Assembly (NCBI RefSeq): GCF_030272615.1
Contig: NC_081415.1
Span: forward strand, 600,369,644 to 600,433,643
Reading direction: 5' to 3'
Source: Cryptomeria japonica
Lineage: Eukaryota > Streptophyta > Pinopsida > Cupressales > Cupressaceae
Length of the DNA: 64,000 nucleotides
The notes beneath the pieces are model-generated. The model was not told where the DNA came from and ran no database searches. It worked only from the letters and a program-made list of their open reading frames with translations. This document shows positions 22,110 through 33,727 of this stretch, piece by piece (the first letter of the stretch is position 1; each line of letters opens with the position of its first letter). The position numbers and the translations under genes are program-made.

Positions 22110-23020
22110 TGTTGGCAATATGGTGGATTTGGTTTAGTGTTGCCATGGATGTCAACACTGTATCTCGGTTGGGCGCTATCCCGATTGGACCTATCCCGGT
22201 TTGTATTGGTGATCATCTTGGTTTTGGCTATGATTTTGATCCGGTATGATTAGATCTCTGGAATCAGTTTTGGATGCTTACTCTAGATGGTTATATGTTT
22301 GCCACATTCTATTGGTTCATTATCTGTTGCTCTGATAACTATCACTTATGTTCATGGTTGGTATTTCCTAGTACGAGTTAGCTTTACCGGTAAGTAATAT
22401 TTGATGTTTTGGTCAGACATTTCTGGTCCAGCTTATGGAATTAGTTTCTATCATACTGAAGGTGCTTCTTGATCATATTCTGAGTGTTTGGTGACTTTGT
22501 ATTGGCTAGCGTGTTGTTATGGTGGTCCTATTTGGATCCAATTAAACTTTTTGTTTTTTCACTAAGGGTTCTACCGATTGGTGAAGCGTGTTGGATTTTG
22601 GTCTTAACAAAATTTCTGACGGATATAATTGTTTGGATATTTAAATTAGGTCCATGCTATGTAATGTAAATCATAATATTGGTTTGTTGATACTGTGTGA
22701 TGTAATTTTTGTTATAATGGGTTTTTGGGTTTAGGGTTTAGTCGACCTTATCATAAAGTTGATGTTGTGTATTTATAGGTGACTTATTCATGTAATTTGT
22801 ATATCAATGGTTTTTGGTATTGATGGTTATGTCTGCATTATTAGAAGAAGGTTTATGTGTGAACAAGTGATATATCATTCGACATAAGGTTTTTGGTATT
22901 GCAGGGCAGACAACTGTGCTTAACCAGAACTATATCAAGCATTAGGAGATGCTACTTTCACAGTTCATTCTTTCTAGATTGTAGTCTGATGTTTTGTAAG
23001 TTAGTGAGACTTCTTTTTGT
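22110..23020 (+). repeat. LTR fragment, plus orientation
   Basis: Starts TGTTGGCAATATGG and has the 'gttgccatggatgtcaacac' block common to the start of Copia-type LTRs here. No primer site follows. It meets an opposite-strand LTR near 23020, so its 3' part is probably lost. Confidence 0.55.
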
Positions 23021-23326
23021 GATAAACATGATTACTAGATCTCCCAACTAACATGAAACTCATTACTAGAGGCCACAATTTTAGAATACAACAAATTACA
23101 TGACCACAAACCTTCTCTGAAATCTGCATAGCAAAACACATAACCAAAATAATCCACCAACGAAAAAATTGACCATTTTGTTGGATGTCTTGTTTCCTTA
23201 TTGGACCCAAGCGATCTTCACTCAATCTTCTGGAATGATGAAAACATGAATTGTGGATGCAAATTCTGATATGATTTACCATCAATGACACCATCTCAAC
23301 ATACCTGCGATGTCTCTTGCCAAAAA
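23021..23326 (-). repeat. start of the 3' LTR of the aORF-B element
   Basis: In element sense it begins right after a purine tract (AAAGAGGGAGA, 23327-23337) with TTTTTGGCAAGAG and runs 306 bp until it meets the plus-strand LTR fragment. Only the start of the LTR remains. Confidence 0.55.
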
Positions 23327-23559
23327 TCTCCCTCTTTGGCATTGATGGCAACACTTAGTAAAAAATGACTAAGTGTCAGATCAAAACCAAAATATATACA
23401 CTGCAACCAAAAATCTGATCACGAGATTCCAAAGAATTGATTAATTAAAGATCTCACCCTAAGATCAACATTTTTCACTCCTATACACCCCCTTTGACAT
23501 CAATGACAAAGGTAAGATACCAGAAATCAAGGATTGAGGCTGAAAATGCTATACAATCT
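23327..23559 (-). other. 3' region of the aORF-B element with two purine tracts
   Basis: Between the aORF-B stop and the LTR. Purine tracts in element sense at 23488-23496 (CAAAGGGGG) and 23327-23337. Both sit in the context 'ttg(t/c)cat(t/c)(g/a)atg(t/c)caaag' that usually precedes the 3' LTR in this type of element. The second directly abuts the LTR. Confidence 0.5.
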
Positions 23560-26025
23560 TCACAAAAACTTGAAAATATCTACATACAGTTTCTTCAGAG
23601 AGTCCATGTGACTATCCCAACCCTTTCGTAGATTCTCTAAAACTGTTATAAACCCACTAAGAAGACAAGACTGCACTTTTGCAGTCTTGAGATCAACTGG
23701 ATCATCTATCTTGAGAGCACTTTGAGCATCTTCAAGAGCATTTATCATTACATCCAACTTAGGGGCAATATGACTCCTAATTTCTCCAACTCTGCCAATT
23801 AACCTTTCCCGATCATAGCTCAGGCTCTGAATCTTCTCAAGCAATGAAACTACCTAATTTTCATGCTGGCTTAATGAATTTGACAAAGGGTCAACTGAGT
23901 GAGATAAGCTTTCCAACTGATCCTTGTACTCTTGAGACTTCTTCTTAATATCTACAGTGAACTTGTTCAAAGATAAGCATGATTTATACAAGTTTCCACC
24001 TATGGTTATTGCATCTTGCATGCTTTTCATAAAATTACTTAATGTGGGTCTGTCATTTGAGATTATTTTCTTTAAGATGTGGAGCCCTTTAGCATCAAAT
24101 TCATTTTTGACCTTTACCTCTGCAGATTTCTCAAGAGATTCAAAATGGGAATCAATAGAATCAATTAGACTTTTCAATTGCTTGGACAAAGTATCAAATG
24201 TATATTTTAGGAATGAGGGAATTAACTTCTCCAAAGTATTGGCTGCCATCTTCATTAACAAGATAGCTTTAGTGTGAGATTTTAAAAGATCTTCACTGGA
24301 TTTGGCTTGAGAAAAAGATGTCAACTGAAGTTTTTGTATGGGAGATAGGGAAGCAAGGTTGATTGGTCTTTGTATAAATTTTGGGTCATTAATAACCTGC
24401 TTAGCTTTCATAGTCTCTATCATGTCTCTTGTTTCGGTTCTGACTTCAACCTTGATCTCTTTCTTCTCTACATTTTCTTCCCCAACTGCTTCCTTCATAG
24501 GTTCCAGAGGGATCTCAACTTTATCTATTCTATCAACTTCACCTACACCTGCATCATCTTCCACTCTATCTTCTCTTGGAACATTGGCTTCTACATGTTC
24601 TGCTGATTGATCTTCTGGAACATAAGTATCACCCACTGCCTACTCAACTGGTTGTGCTTTTGAAATTAAAGGCATATTCACCTTGGTCTTCTGAATTTCT
24701 AGATGAGTGTCATCTTGTTCCTTTGCCTGATTGACTTCATATAGATTTTCTTGCAAAACTTTTCTATAAATTTTCTTTGTTTCCTTAGCAACTTCATCAA
24801 TTTTACCGACATAATCTTATTTAGTCTGTGCTTAATTCAAAACTTATCCTTGGCTAATGGGATTAATCTAACTATCTCCTCCTTAGAAATTATTGAACAT
24901 AAATTGACCAATTTATATTCCTTCAATTTCTCATCTTCTATATATGTTGTTAGTCTTAGAGCATCCAAAATGTTATACAAACTCTTCTGAATTATAAATC
25001 ATAATTCTTTCAAGGCTTTACTATATACATTCATGTATTCAACTACAACTTCTTCTAATGACCTCTTCCCACTTTCATCAAAAATTTCATACCACTCAGA
25101 TAGTGGTTTGAAATTACCATCCTTGACAACTGAATTAAAAATATGTTTTAATGTAATAGGGGGGACAATAGTGTAATTACCTTGAAGTTTTCCTGACTTC
25201 AATGCCTCATCAAGCTCAATTTTTTCTTTCTTGCTGGATCTTATTCTGCTGGAAGGCTTCGCCTTAGAGACCTTGGTGGCCTTAGGAACTTTTGCCTTTA
25301 CTTCTCTTATTGCCTCATCTGATTCAGTTTCTTCTTCATCAACCACCACAAATCTAACCATTTTCTTCTACTGCACTCCATCGAATGGCTTAACTGATGA
25401 TTTGGTCTTGGGAGGTTGAGAAATGGGAGCAGTACTTCTGGTTCTAGCTTTAGCCTTAGGGACTGTTGTCGGTTCCTTCTTCACTCTTATTGATTTCCCT
25501 TAATAGGGAATGTTTTTCTCTCTATCTTTTCAGACAACCTCCTTTGATATCCCCATGCTTTCTACAAAATGTTTAACCTCTTTCCAAACCTTCTTCTGAA
25601 TGATTGGTCTCTTAAACTATTGATGAAGTTTTAGGCTCTTCTCCTTGTAGGTTCCAAACCTTTTTTCATTAGATTCCACCGGTTCGCTCAAAAAATGTTA
25701 CACATATGGTTCCAAAAATTGTTCATCGACCTCATATCCCATTGGTAGAATCTATGAAGTTCAAGGCTCCACCACTTCCATCAAGCACTGATTGGTGTCA
25801 ACCATGAAACATATGGTGTCAACATACTTTTCCACAATAGATTTTAGGATTCACTCCCTCTCATTCATTTCCTCCTGAAAGTTCTTGAAATATCCCTATA
25901 GATTCTTATTTTGGGCTTTGGATTCATCAGAGCTATAGAGATACTCCCAGATCTGCATACCCATAGGCATATAAAATGCCCACTGTACCAGACCAACTCC
26001 CAGAATCGCATTCTTGAGATAGAAG
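23560..26025 (-). pseudogene. aORF-B: second long passenger ORF of unknown function, C-terminal three quarters
   Basis: Minus-strand frame continuing from 33727-32985 on the other side of family X copy 1. Order: a compact segment ('VGLVQWAFYMPMGMQIWEYL', 'TICFMVDTNQCLMEVVEP', 'LPMGYEVDEQFLEPYV'), a Lys/Pro/Ser-rich linker with 'KKEPTTVPKAKARTRS', and a short globular part near 25000-25200 ('FNSVVKDGNFKPLSEWYEIF'). An acidic stretch around 24480-24630 follows, then a long C-terminal helical region (24400-23560) with heptads, likely coiled coil. There is one frameshift near 24830 and many stops. Total length with the N-terminal part is about 1,069 codons. No family recognised. Confidence 0.72.
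26021..26025 (+). repeat. target-site duplication AGAAG, left
   Basis: Identical to 32980-32984; flanks family X copy 1. Confidence 0.92.
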
Positions 26026-27243
26026 TGTAAAGTGGAAAATTGGATCCTAGTGACTCCCCACCTAGGAGAGAGAAAGGAAGCCATTAGGATGATTTTCAGT
26101 TGGAAACAAACTTTACATTCAAAAGAGGGGTTGAATCCACTAGATCCAAATCTGAGGGAAACAAGGATGTGAATTCTAAGTGGATTGCAAGTGGTTGAAG
26201 TGTGATTTACCCTCTTTTATAAATGAGAAAGTTGACTTGTTGACTATGTGGAAAAGGGAGAAAAAAATGAGTGAAATGATGAGCTACCAGTTCGGGATCG
26301 CACTGTAACTTCGGATCTGAGCTAATTAGATTGATGCGGATCTGCCCTAAAATTTTGGAGAAAATCTGTCAGGACCGTGGCTGGAATGTACATGGTCTGC
26401 CACAAAGTCCGCGAAATGAAAAGGGTTCTTCTATCTTTGCAAATGAAGCCCAAACCTGCAATTATAGTTGTGCACCTACAACCTACACATAGAAAAGAGA
26501 GGGAGAATGGATGTGGATAGGGGTTTGGCTCGGTCAAACCTCGGTTGAGGAATCAACCTTGAAAGAAAGTAATTGCAAATGCTTGAATGTATACAATAGA
26601 GATGTATACCTTGTAGATATGCAACTTGTTGATAATGATTGTGTTGCTTCTTGAATGCAACCACAAATATTGTATGGGATGGCATGTAACATGACAAAAC
26701 CCTAACACACACATGCTTGCAAATGAATGTTGTAATGTTGCTCGAATGGATGAAAGAAGAAGACTTGAATGCCTGAATCCTTGATGATGACCTTGAAATC
26801 TTGTATCTTCTCCTTATGCTCTTTATCTTTCTTTTCATTGTCTATTCATCCATGAAAGAGGGTTTTTAATTCCTTTTTATACATGCCTCAAAGATTAAAT
26901 TTCAACCATCGAAGGCTGACAAAGAGGAATTGCAAACCCCAAAGATAAATTGTGCATAGGAGATTGGGCAGACCTAACATAGGGCCACCCTAAGAGGTGG
27001 GGACAGGCCTAGGGGGATAGGGGCTCCATTCCCCTATCCTAGGGGGGACAGGGGCACCACGCCCCTGTCCTGTCCTATTTTGGGGCCCAGACAGGGTCTA
27101 GAGCAAACACACGACATGAAGGAGAAAGAGTGAAGGGTTGAAAATGCAGAAAAAGGTCTCGGTTATGGAAGGAGACGTCGTTGCCAAGGTGAGGACCCAA
27201 AATTTGGTTAAAAGTGTATGGGTCACAATTTTATGACACTACA
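26026..27243 (-). repeat. 3' LTR of family X copy 1
   Basis: 1,218 bp. On the plus strand it starts TGTAAAGTGG and ends GACACTACA. Differs from the 5' LTR by many small changes, roughly one in ten bases over the first 150, so the insertion is fairly old. Confidence 0.92.
27015..27070. repeat. two adjacent GC-rich hairpins in the LTR
   Basis: Stem GGATAGGGG/CCCCTATCC (27015-27023, 27031-27039, 7-base loop), then perfect stem GGACAGGGGC/GCCCCTGTCC (27046-27055, 27061-27070, loop ACCAC). They lie about 170 bp upstream (element sense) of the LTR TATA box. They are strikingly GC-rich in an AT-rich region. Confidence 0.8.
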
Positions 27244-29828
27244 TTTAGCCCCCACTTTAGCAGGATTATGGCTTACGCCACTACTACCGGTAAAGTAGAA
27301 GAAAAGAGAGATATGCATATGAGAGATGCGGAGTAAAACCACAAGGAGTATAAGACATCACTAATATTGAGGAGTAAAAAGCCCCCAATCTTAAGGTCTC
27401 AACTCATGCCAACATACGCAAGAAAGACACAAGACACACAAACACAAAGACAAAGTGCAAAAAGACACACGCCAAGAACAAGACACAAGACGACAAACTA
27501 ACTAGCCGAAGAGATCTCGAGCTCAGATATCTCAACAACTAATCAGGACACAAAGACCAATGCCATCACATAAACATGAGCGATCACATAAAAGAGAAAA
27601 GCTGACATCATCCATGAACTATCAATAGTAAAACTATGAGTTCGTGAGAGGAGGAAAAGAGAGAACATGAATACACACCTTGGTGATCCATGAGAAGAAA
27701 TGTGAAGAAGAAAGAAACCATGGACGTCTCGCCCCTAAAACTAGGTGATCCATGGAGAGAAGGACATGGAAAATCTTACCCCTAGAGCCTGTCTAGGTTA
27801 TCCATGTAAAGAGAGAGAGTGAGAACACCATTAGTTCCACTCAACCTCATGTGCGTGTGTGTAAGTGAGGTTTGAAGTGCCTCGTAGTAGTCTATGCTTG
27901 AGTACGCTACAACCTGTATAGAATGTATAGTACAAGTGTTAAGAAAGGTGTGATATCTTTCTCTAAGAGACCATTCTCTGGTTTTGAGAATAATCACCCT
28001 GCATAAAGGAAAAAGTGGCATCATTTCGCTCTAAGAGACCATGCTCTAGTTCTGAGAATTACCCACTGTACAAGAGAAAAGTGATGACATATTTCTCTAA
28101 GAGGTTTCCCTCTGGTTCCAAGAATGTCTCACTGTACAAGAAAAGAAGAAGTGAAGACATCTCACTCTAAGAGACCGTGCTTTGGTTCCGAGAATGACCC
28201 ACTGTACAAAAAGTGACAATATTTTTCTCTAAGAGGCTTCCCTTTGGTTCCAAGAATGTCCCACTGTATAAGAAAAGTGATGACATCTTTCTCTAAGAGG
28301 CTTTCCTCTAGTTCCAAGAATGTCCCACTGTACAATGCATGAGAGGAGTATAATACAAAGGAGCAGTGTGGGTGCCCCCCTTAAGACGTCAACATAGGTC
28401 GATGTTGATATCTTAAGGAAACAAGAACAAGGATACCTAACTTCACCACAAAGAAGATATCCGCTATGCAAAAATGTCATAAATCTAAACAAGAGAGGGA
28501 ATACTCTTCAAGCAAAGATAAGATAGTTGAAAACGGATATCTTGTTGTAAGTGTAAAGATGATCCTTGGAGGAGAAGAGATCTTTATTAAAAAGGAAATC
28601 TACCCCCAAGAGTTGTTGCCTTAGACAAATATAACATCTTCTAGAACAAGAAAAGGAAAGAACAAGAATGCAATCCTTCCTCCTATTTCTAGGTGAAAAG
28701 GGATTCTTTGTGAGGGATGAATCACTTTTAGCCCCCAGAGGGATGGGTGAATTTATCATAGATGTACATTACCAAGTGTGAGAGAGGTTGTAATCAAGGA
28801 TTTACACCTCTTGTATAAGAGAGAATCCTTGAGCCAACAACCAACAATTTTGCACAAGGAATGACATCAAGTAATAGAATTCACACCATCCACTTAATAG
28901 GAAAAAGTGGATCCCTAGAGAAAGAGAGAGAGGAGGATAATTGCCCCCCAAGCTAAGGGACAATGAGAAGAGCTTACACATTCTAGTAGAGAGAGATTAA
29001 ACATAAGCAAATGTGTAATGAACTTACATGAACACATGCAAGAAAAGACATTAGTAAATGTAAAATGCATGTCTCAAGAAGTGGTAATCTTTGAAAGGAA
29101 GAGAGAAAAAAGCATCATAGATTTCCCAAGGGGGATTAATCATAAAAGTATAACATTGTAAGAAATGATAATCACATATGAAAAATACAGCCCCTAAAAG
29201 AAATGATGATAAATGAGAAAGAAAGAAAGGTAAAGGAGTGAAAATCCTTGCCCCCAAGTGAGGAGAACAAGGAGAAACATTACACAATTTTTAATGGTGA
29301 TTAGTTTCAAGTGATATGTCATCCTAGTCGAACAAATCCTTTCAAGGAAGGGATACATACTTCTCAAGTGATCATTCCCTACTAAAGGGCATATCATACT
29401 TGCAAATAATCAAAACCATAGAAGAGGTAATATTTCCAAGAGAATGACGAAAAGAGAAGAAGTGCAGTACTCATTAAAGATGCCCCTTTCCAAGTAAAGT
29501 GAAAAACCAAAGAACAATTATATGCTCACATAATAATAACCCTATGTAAGAAAAGAGATCTAATAATGAATAATGCACAAAGATAGACATAAATGTATAG
29601 AAAGAAAAATAAAATGGACTTCATGTTGCTGCCCCAAAGTATGTTAAAGTGAAAAAATACCTCCACTAACGATAAAGAGCTCCCGTTAAATGAGATAATT
29701 ATGCCATAGGGTAAAGAGCAACATGAAGAGAAAAGAAGTTCTAAGGCATGATTTTTTTAGCAAGAAATATATCTAGATATGTTGTGAGACAAATGTGTGC
29801 AAGATCATATTGTAGTTGAACAAATTTC
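27244..29828 (-). other. non-coding internal region of family X copy 1
   Basis: Purine tract in element sense at about 27260-27244 (AAAGTGGGGGCTAAA) directly before the 3' LTR. The rest is A-rich on the plus strand and has no supported ORF; short frames here are not conserved. It contains the tandem array at 27950-28345. The inverted homologue is 60515-62348. Confidence 0.7.
27950..28345 (-). repeat. six-unit tandem array, about 60-70 bp per unit
   Basis: Six units each contain CTCTAAGAG (a palindromic core), then a GGTTC(C/T)(A/G)AGAATG block, then CACTGTACAAGA(A)AAG. Unit length varies because of small indels. The same six-unit array recurs inverted at 61245-61640 in the second copy. Confidence 0.85.
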
Positions 29829-31136
29829 TTAAATGCATAACATTTTCCAAGAGTGTGAATATAAATCATGATAAATGCAATATTCAATACCTTTCACTTG
29901 CTTAAGATTTTTGTTTTTATTTTGAGGAGGAAAGGAAATGTTCTTGTCATATTTCAACTTCCAATAGATTCTTGCAGCTAATCTGTCAGGATGGTAAATA
30001 TCGTCTTGCCATGAAGGAGAGGGTTTGTTAAGAGAAGAAGTTTCATTATCCACAATTCTAATGTTGCCACTATCTATGCCATCTCGAATAGATTTTTGAA
30101 AATCAGGGCAATCGTCAGCATTATGGTCATGGGTTTGATGAAATGAACAAAAAGGATGCTTTGAAGAAGAAACATTCTTGCAAGCTCTCTTGATTTGTTA
30201 TTTTTGAATGTAATCTTTAAAGTTTTGAAGCCTCAAGAATTCATCGATAGAAAGAGGGGTACCACTTCCTAGGCCTCTTGTAGTAGTTTGTGTAGGACGG
30301 TTTATAAGGACACGAATTCCATGCTCAAATTTTCCAATTCCTTGTCCTTTAAAACCTTGTTTTGTAATTATATGAAAGTCATGACTATAAGAATGTTGCA
30401 ATTGACTAGATGGAGGAATAGGATCATGAATTTCTTTGAAATCTGATGTGTAAGGAGGTAGAAAAGGATTTGTAGATGAAGGAGTATCATGTGGATTAAG
30501 AATATCTTTGCCTTTATCAAGCTTGTCCTTTTTGGAAGATTGGGGAAGAACATCTTCATCATCTAAAAGCTCATTTTTAGTGATTTCTATGCGAGGAGAA
30601 AGGTCATGAATAAAATGCATGACATCATCCTCCCTACATAGGATTTGATGTTGAAGATAGTTCTTAGGAGAATAAGGAGGATCTAAACATGTAAGAATGT
30701 TGATGTTGTCATATTTCCCCCCTTGCTCAAGGGTATGTGTAGAAGAAGAAGATGGATCCATTTTACTTTCCAATGCTTGCTCTCTTGTACAAAGATCATT
30801 GGGTAAAGCATTAGATCTCATTTCTTTCACACAAGATACCCTAGGAGAGGTACAGGGGTTAGGATCTTTAGATTTAGGATCCACAAAATATTTAAGGTGA
30901 TTACCATAAGAAATGCATTTTGTTAACAACATCACCATAATGCAACATAAATGATACATAAAATCTTTGAGATCTAATAATTTAGAAATCCTAACAACAC
31001 AATATGACGAAGTGCTATGAAGAAAGAGAAGCAACAGGAAATGGAAGAAACTCTTATCCGGCACATGATAAATATATGCAAAAATTAATTTAATCACATG
31101 CAAAAGAGCAAGTAAATCTAATTTATTAATTTCCAT
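29829..31136 (-). pseudogene. family X gag-like ORF (about 435 codons)
   Basis: ATG at 31136; same frame to 29829 with one TAA at 30198-30200. The N-terminal ~90 residues are strongly hydrophobic ('FFHFLLLLFLHS', 'LCCIMVMLL'), unusual for gag. The middle is Ser/Pro/Asp-rich. A glycine-rich motif 'KQGFKGQGIGKFEHGI' resembles the G-patch of plant gypsy polyproteins. A Cys/His motif 'CSFHQTHDHNADDC' resembles the degenerate knuckle of the Tat-like element's gag ('CDYHRTKGHKTTSC'). Copy 2 keeps the ATG and hydrophobic start (42331 on). I infer an RNA- or particle-binding role. Confidence 0.65.
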
Positions 31137-31773
31137 TAAAAGTCTCTTAAGTGAAATCTAAATTTGTTAGAAAAGCATATCTAAAATTAGGACCTTTTTA
31201 TGAAAATTAATTTTAAGATTTGAATGTGATGAATTTTGAATTTGTGCTTGACCTTAAAGAGTATTAAAATTGATAAAGTACGCTGATTTTCTAGATTCAA
31301 GCAAAAAAATACAGTCAATTCCGTCTCCCAAAATTTTGGGAAAAAAGTCGAGGACCGTGGCGGGAACGCATATGGTCCGACCAACTTTTTTTGAATTTTT
31401 TAGGGATAATAGAGGTTATGATTTTAATGTGGAATCCAAAAAAATAGTTGATTTGGAGATGTCTAGATCGGTCAAACTTGCAGTCAAAGGTCGAAAATAG
31501 AAGAATTTTAAAAACTAGGGTGTTATGATTTAACCACTAAATTTTCAGAATAAAGAGACATATTTGAATTGCAATTTTGAAATAGAAATCAAAGCTGAAA
31601 TAAGCAAATAAAATTTTACACCTCACAAGCTTAATTTTCTCAAAATGAAAATTAGGGTTTTTTATGCAATTGACCTCTAAAATTTGCAAATAGATCAAAC
31701 TTGAAAATGAAAATTGGAAATTCAAATTGCAATTAATTAGATCTAATAATGAGAAATCGAAATTAGTGTGTAA
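31137..31773 (-). other. 5' leader of family X copy 1
   Basis: Between primer site and gag-like ATG; AT-rich and conserved in copy 2 (41694-42330). A short GC-richer block at about 31318-31383 ('ccgtctcccaaaattttggg', 'gaccgtggcgggaacg') is kept in both copies. No ORF. Confidence 0.5.
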
Positions 31774-31789
31774 GACGTTGGGTTCGCCA
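31774..31789 (-). promoter_or_regulatory. family X primer binding site (copy 1)
   Basis: Element sense TGGCGAACCCAACGTC, three bases inside the 5' LTR. Copy 2 has TGGTGAACTCGACGTC at the same place. Confidence 0.75.
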
Positions 31790-31792
31790 AAA

Positions 31793-32979
31793 TGTAAAGT
31801 GGAAAATTGGATCCTAGTGACTCCCCACCTAGCAGAGAGAAAGGAAGCCACTAGGATGATTTTTACTTGGAAGGGAACTATACATTCAAAAGAGGGGTTG
31901 AATCTGCTTAGAGATCCAAATCCAAGGGAAACAAGGGTGTGAATTCTGAGTGGATTGCAAGTGGTTGAAGTGTGATTTACCTTCTTTTGTAAATGAGAAA
32001 GTTGACTTATTGACAAGTGGAAAAGGGAGAAGAAATAAGTGAAATGAGGAGCTACCAGTTCGAGATCACGTTGTAACTTCAGATCTGAGATAATTTGACT
32101 GATGCGGATCTGTCCTACAAATTTGGAGAAAAGTCGTCGGGACCATGGCAGGAATGTACATGGTCCACCACAAAGTCCGCAAAACAAAAAGGGTTCTTCC
32201 GTCTCAGCAAATGAATCCCAAACTTGCAATTACAGCTGCACACCTGCAACCTACACATAGAAAAGAGAAGGAGAATGGTTGTGGATAGGAGTTTGCCTCA
32301 GTCAAACCCCGGTTGAGGAATCAACCTTGAAAGAAAGTAATTGCAAATGCTTGAATGTAAACAATGGAGATGTATACCTTGTAGATCTGCAACTTGTTGA
32401 TGATGATTGCTTTGCTTCTTGAATGTAGCCACAAATGTTGTATGGAATGGCATATAACATGACAAATCCCTAACACACACACATGCTTGCAAATGAATGT
32501 TGTAATGTTGCTCCAATGGATGAAAGAAGAAGACTTGAATGCTTGAATGCTTGATGATGACCTTGAAATATTGTATCTTCTCCTTATCCTCTTTATCTGT
32601 CTTTTCATTGTCCATCCTTCCATGAATGAGGGTATTGAATTCCTTTTTATACATGCCTCAAGGATTAACTTTCAACCACTAAAGGTCGATAGAGAGGAAT
32701 TGCAAACCTCGAAGAAAAATTGTGCATAGGAGATTGGGCAGACCTAACATAGGGCCACCCTAAGACGTGGGGATGCCCCTGTCCTAGGGGGGACAGGGGC
32801 ACCACACCCCTATCCTACCCTATTTTGGGCCCCAGATAGGGTCCAAAGCAGACACAGGACATGAAGGAGAAAGTGGGAAGGGTTGAAAATGCAGAAATGG
32901 GTCTCGGTTAAGGAAGGAGACAAGGTGAGGACCCGACATGTGGTTAAAATTGCATGGGTCAGAATTTTATGACACTACA
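31793..32979 (-). repeat. 5' LTR of family X copy 1
   Basis: 1,187 bp; plus strand TGTAAAGTGG...GACACTACA. Contains a TATAAAAAGG box (32651-32642, minus) and a diverged GC hairpin near 32790-32812. Confidence 0.92.
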
Positions 32980-32984
32980 AGAAG
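32980..32984 (+). repeat. target-site duplication AGAAG, right
   Basis: Matches 26021-26025 exactly. Confidence 0.92.
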
Positions 32985-33727
32985 AATATACACAAAAGTA
33001 GAGTACCATATTTGAAGGGGTGATTCTTGTTTTCTTTTATTTTCTTTAGATTCTTGATGAGCTCACTTCAAAGCAACTCTCATAGATCATATCTCTTATT
33101 CTCTCTTAACATCTCATATGCAACATACATTGCAGTACCGGGTATTGAGTTCATTCGGTTGGACAAATAAATCTTAGAGCCTATCACCATGGATGCAAAC
33201 TAGATGTCATCAATATTCATTGCTCATTTATCAAACTTTGACCCGGTTGTGTTGGTTACAATGTCATTCTTCACTATTTTAAGAGATGGCAATGGACCGG
33301 ATGCAAACAACCCTATTACTTCCTGAATTATACCTTTCGTGATCTTAGGCAGCTTATCCAACCAGATGAATTCATCATGAACATGACTCAGAATGTATCG
33401 AATCCACTCCTATTCATATGCCATTGGAAACTTCACAAATTGAGCAAAGCCCTTGCTTTCCAATTCTTGAAATTCAAATTTCAACATGGAACTTTGATCG
33501 GATAACCAGTTTTTGAAAAGATTCAGCAATTAGGAGATTACCAATTCTTCAATCAGTCAATGTGTGTAAACCCTTATATCTTCGATATGCAGGACTCAAT
33601 ACGATATGAATGAAAAATAACTCTTAGGGTCGTCCTCCATCGAAATGAATGGATGATTTTTGAAGTTGGGATGAGCACGCTTCGTGATATTGACAATCAG
33701 AGGGGTTGCAGTACTAGATGCAGTCAT
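32985..33727 (-). pseudogene. aORF-B N-terminal part
   Basis: ATG at 33727 ('MTASSTATPLIVNITKRAHP') with the frame running to the family X insertion site. Visible segments: 'SMEDDPKSYFSFISY', 'FQELESKGFAQFVKFPMAYE', 'HVHDEFIWLDKLPKITK', 'TTGSKFDK', then a Lys/Asn-rich stretch ending 'KYGTLLLCIFF'. Stops at several positions replace likely Gln, Trp or Arg codons. When the element and one AGAAG copy are disregarded, the frame is unchanged on the other side (26020 downward), which shows the two parts are one gene. Function unknown. Confidence 0.75.

Larger units (their letters stand above)
26026..32979 (-). mobile_element. family X copy 1: non-autonomous LTR element
   Basis: 6,954 bp between perfect AGAAG duplications. 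LTRs at both ends (26026-27243 and 31793-32979) start/end TGTAGTGTC...CACTTTACA in element sense. Transcription runs right to left: primer site next to the right LTR, a gag-like ORF (31136-29829), then a long non-coding part with a six-unit tandem array, and a purine tract (about 27244-27260) before the left LTR. There is no protease, RT, RNase H or integrase. It sits inside aORF-B. Confidence 0.93.

Noticed and set aside
23001-23354. 117-codon minus-strand frame
   Set aside because: It lies across the LTR start and polypurine tract, so it is LTR sequence read in frame.
28229-29397. Several 60-90 codon frames in family X internal DNA (also 61087-61703)
   Set aside because: They run through tandem repeats and differ between the two copies; no shared start.
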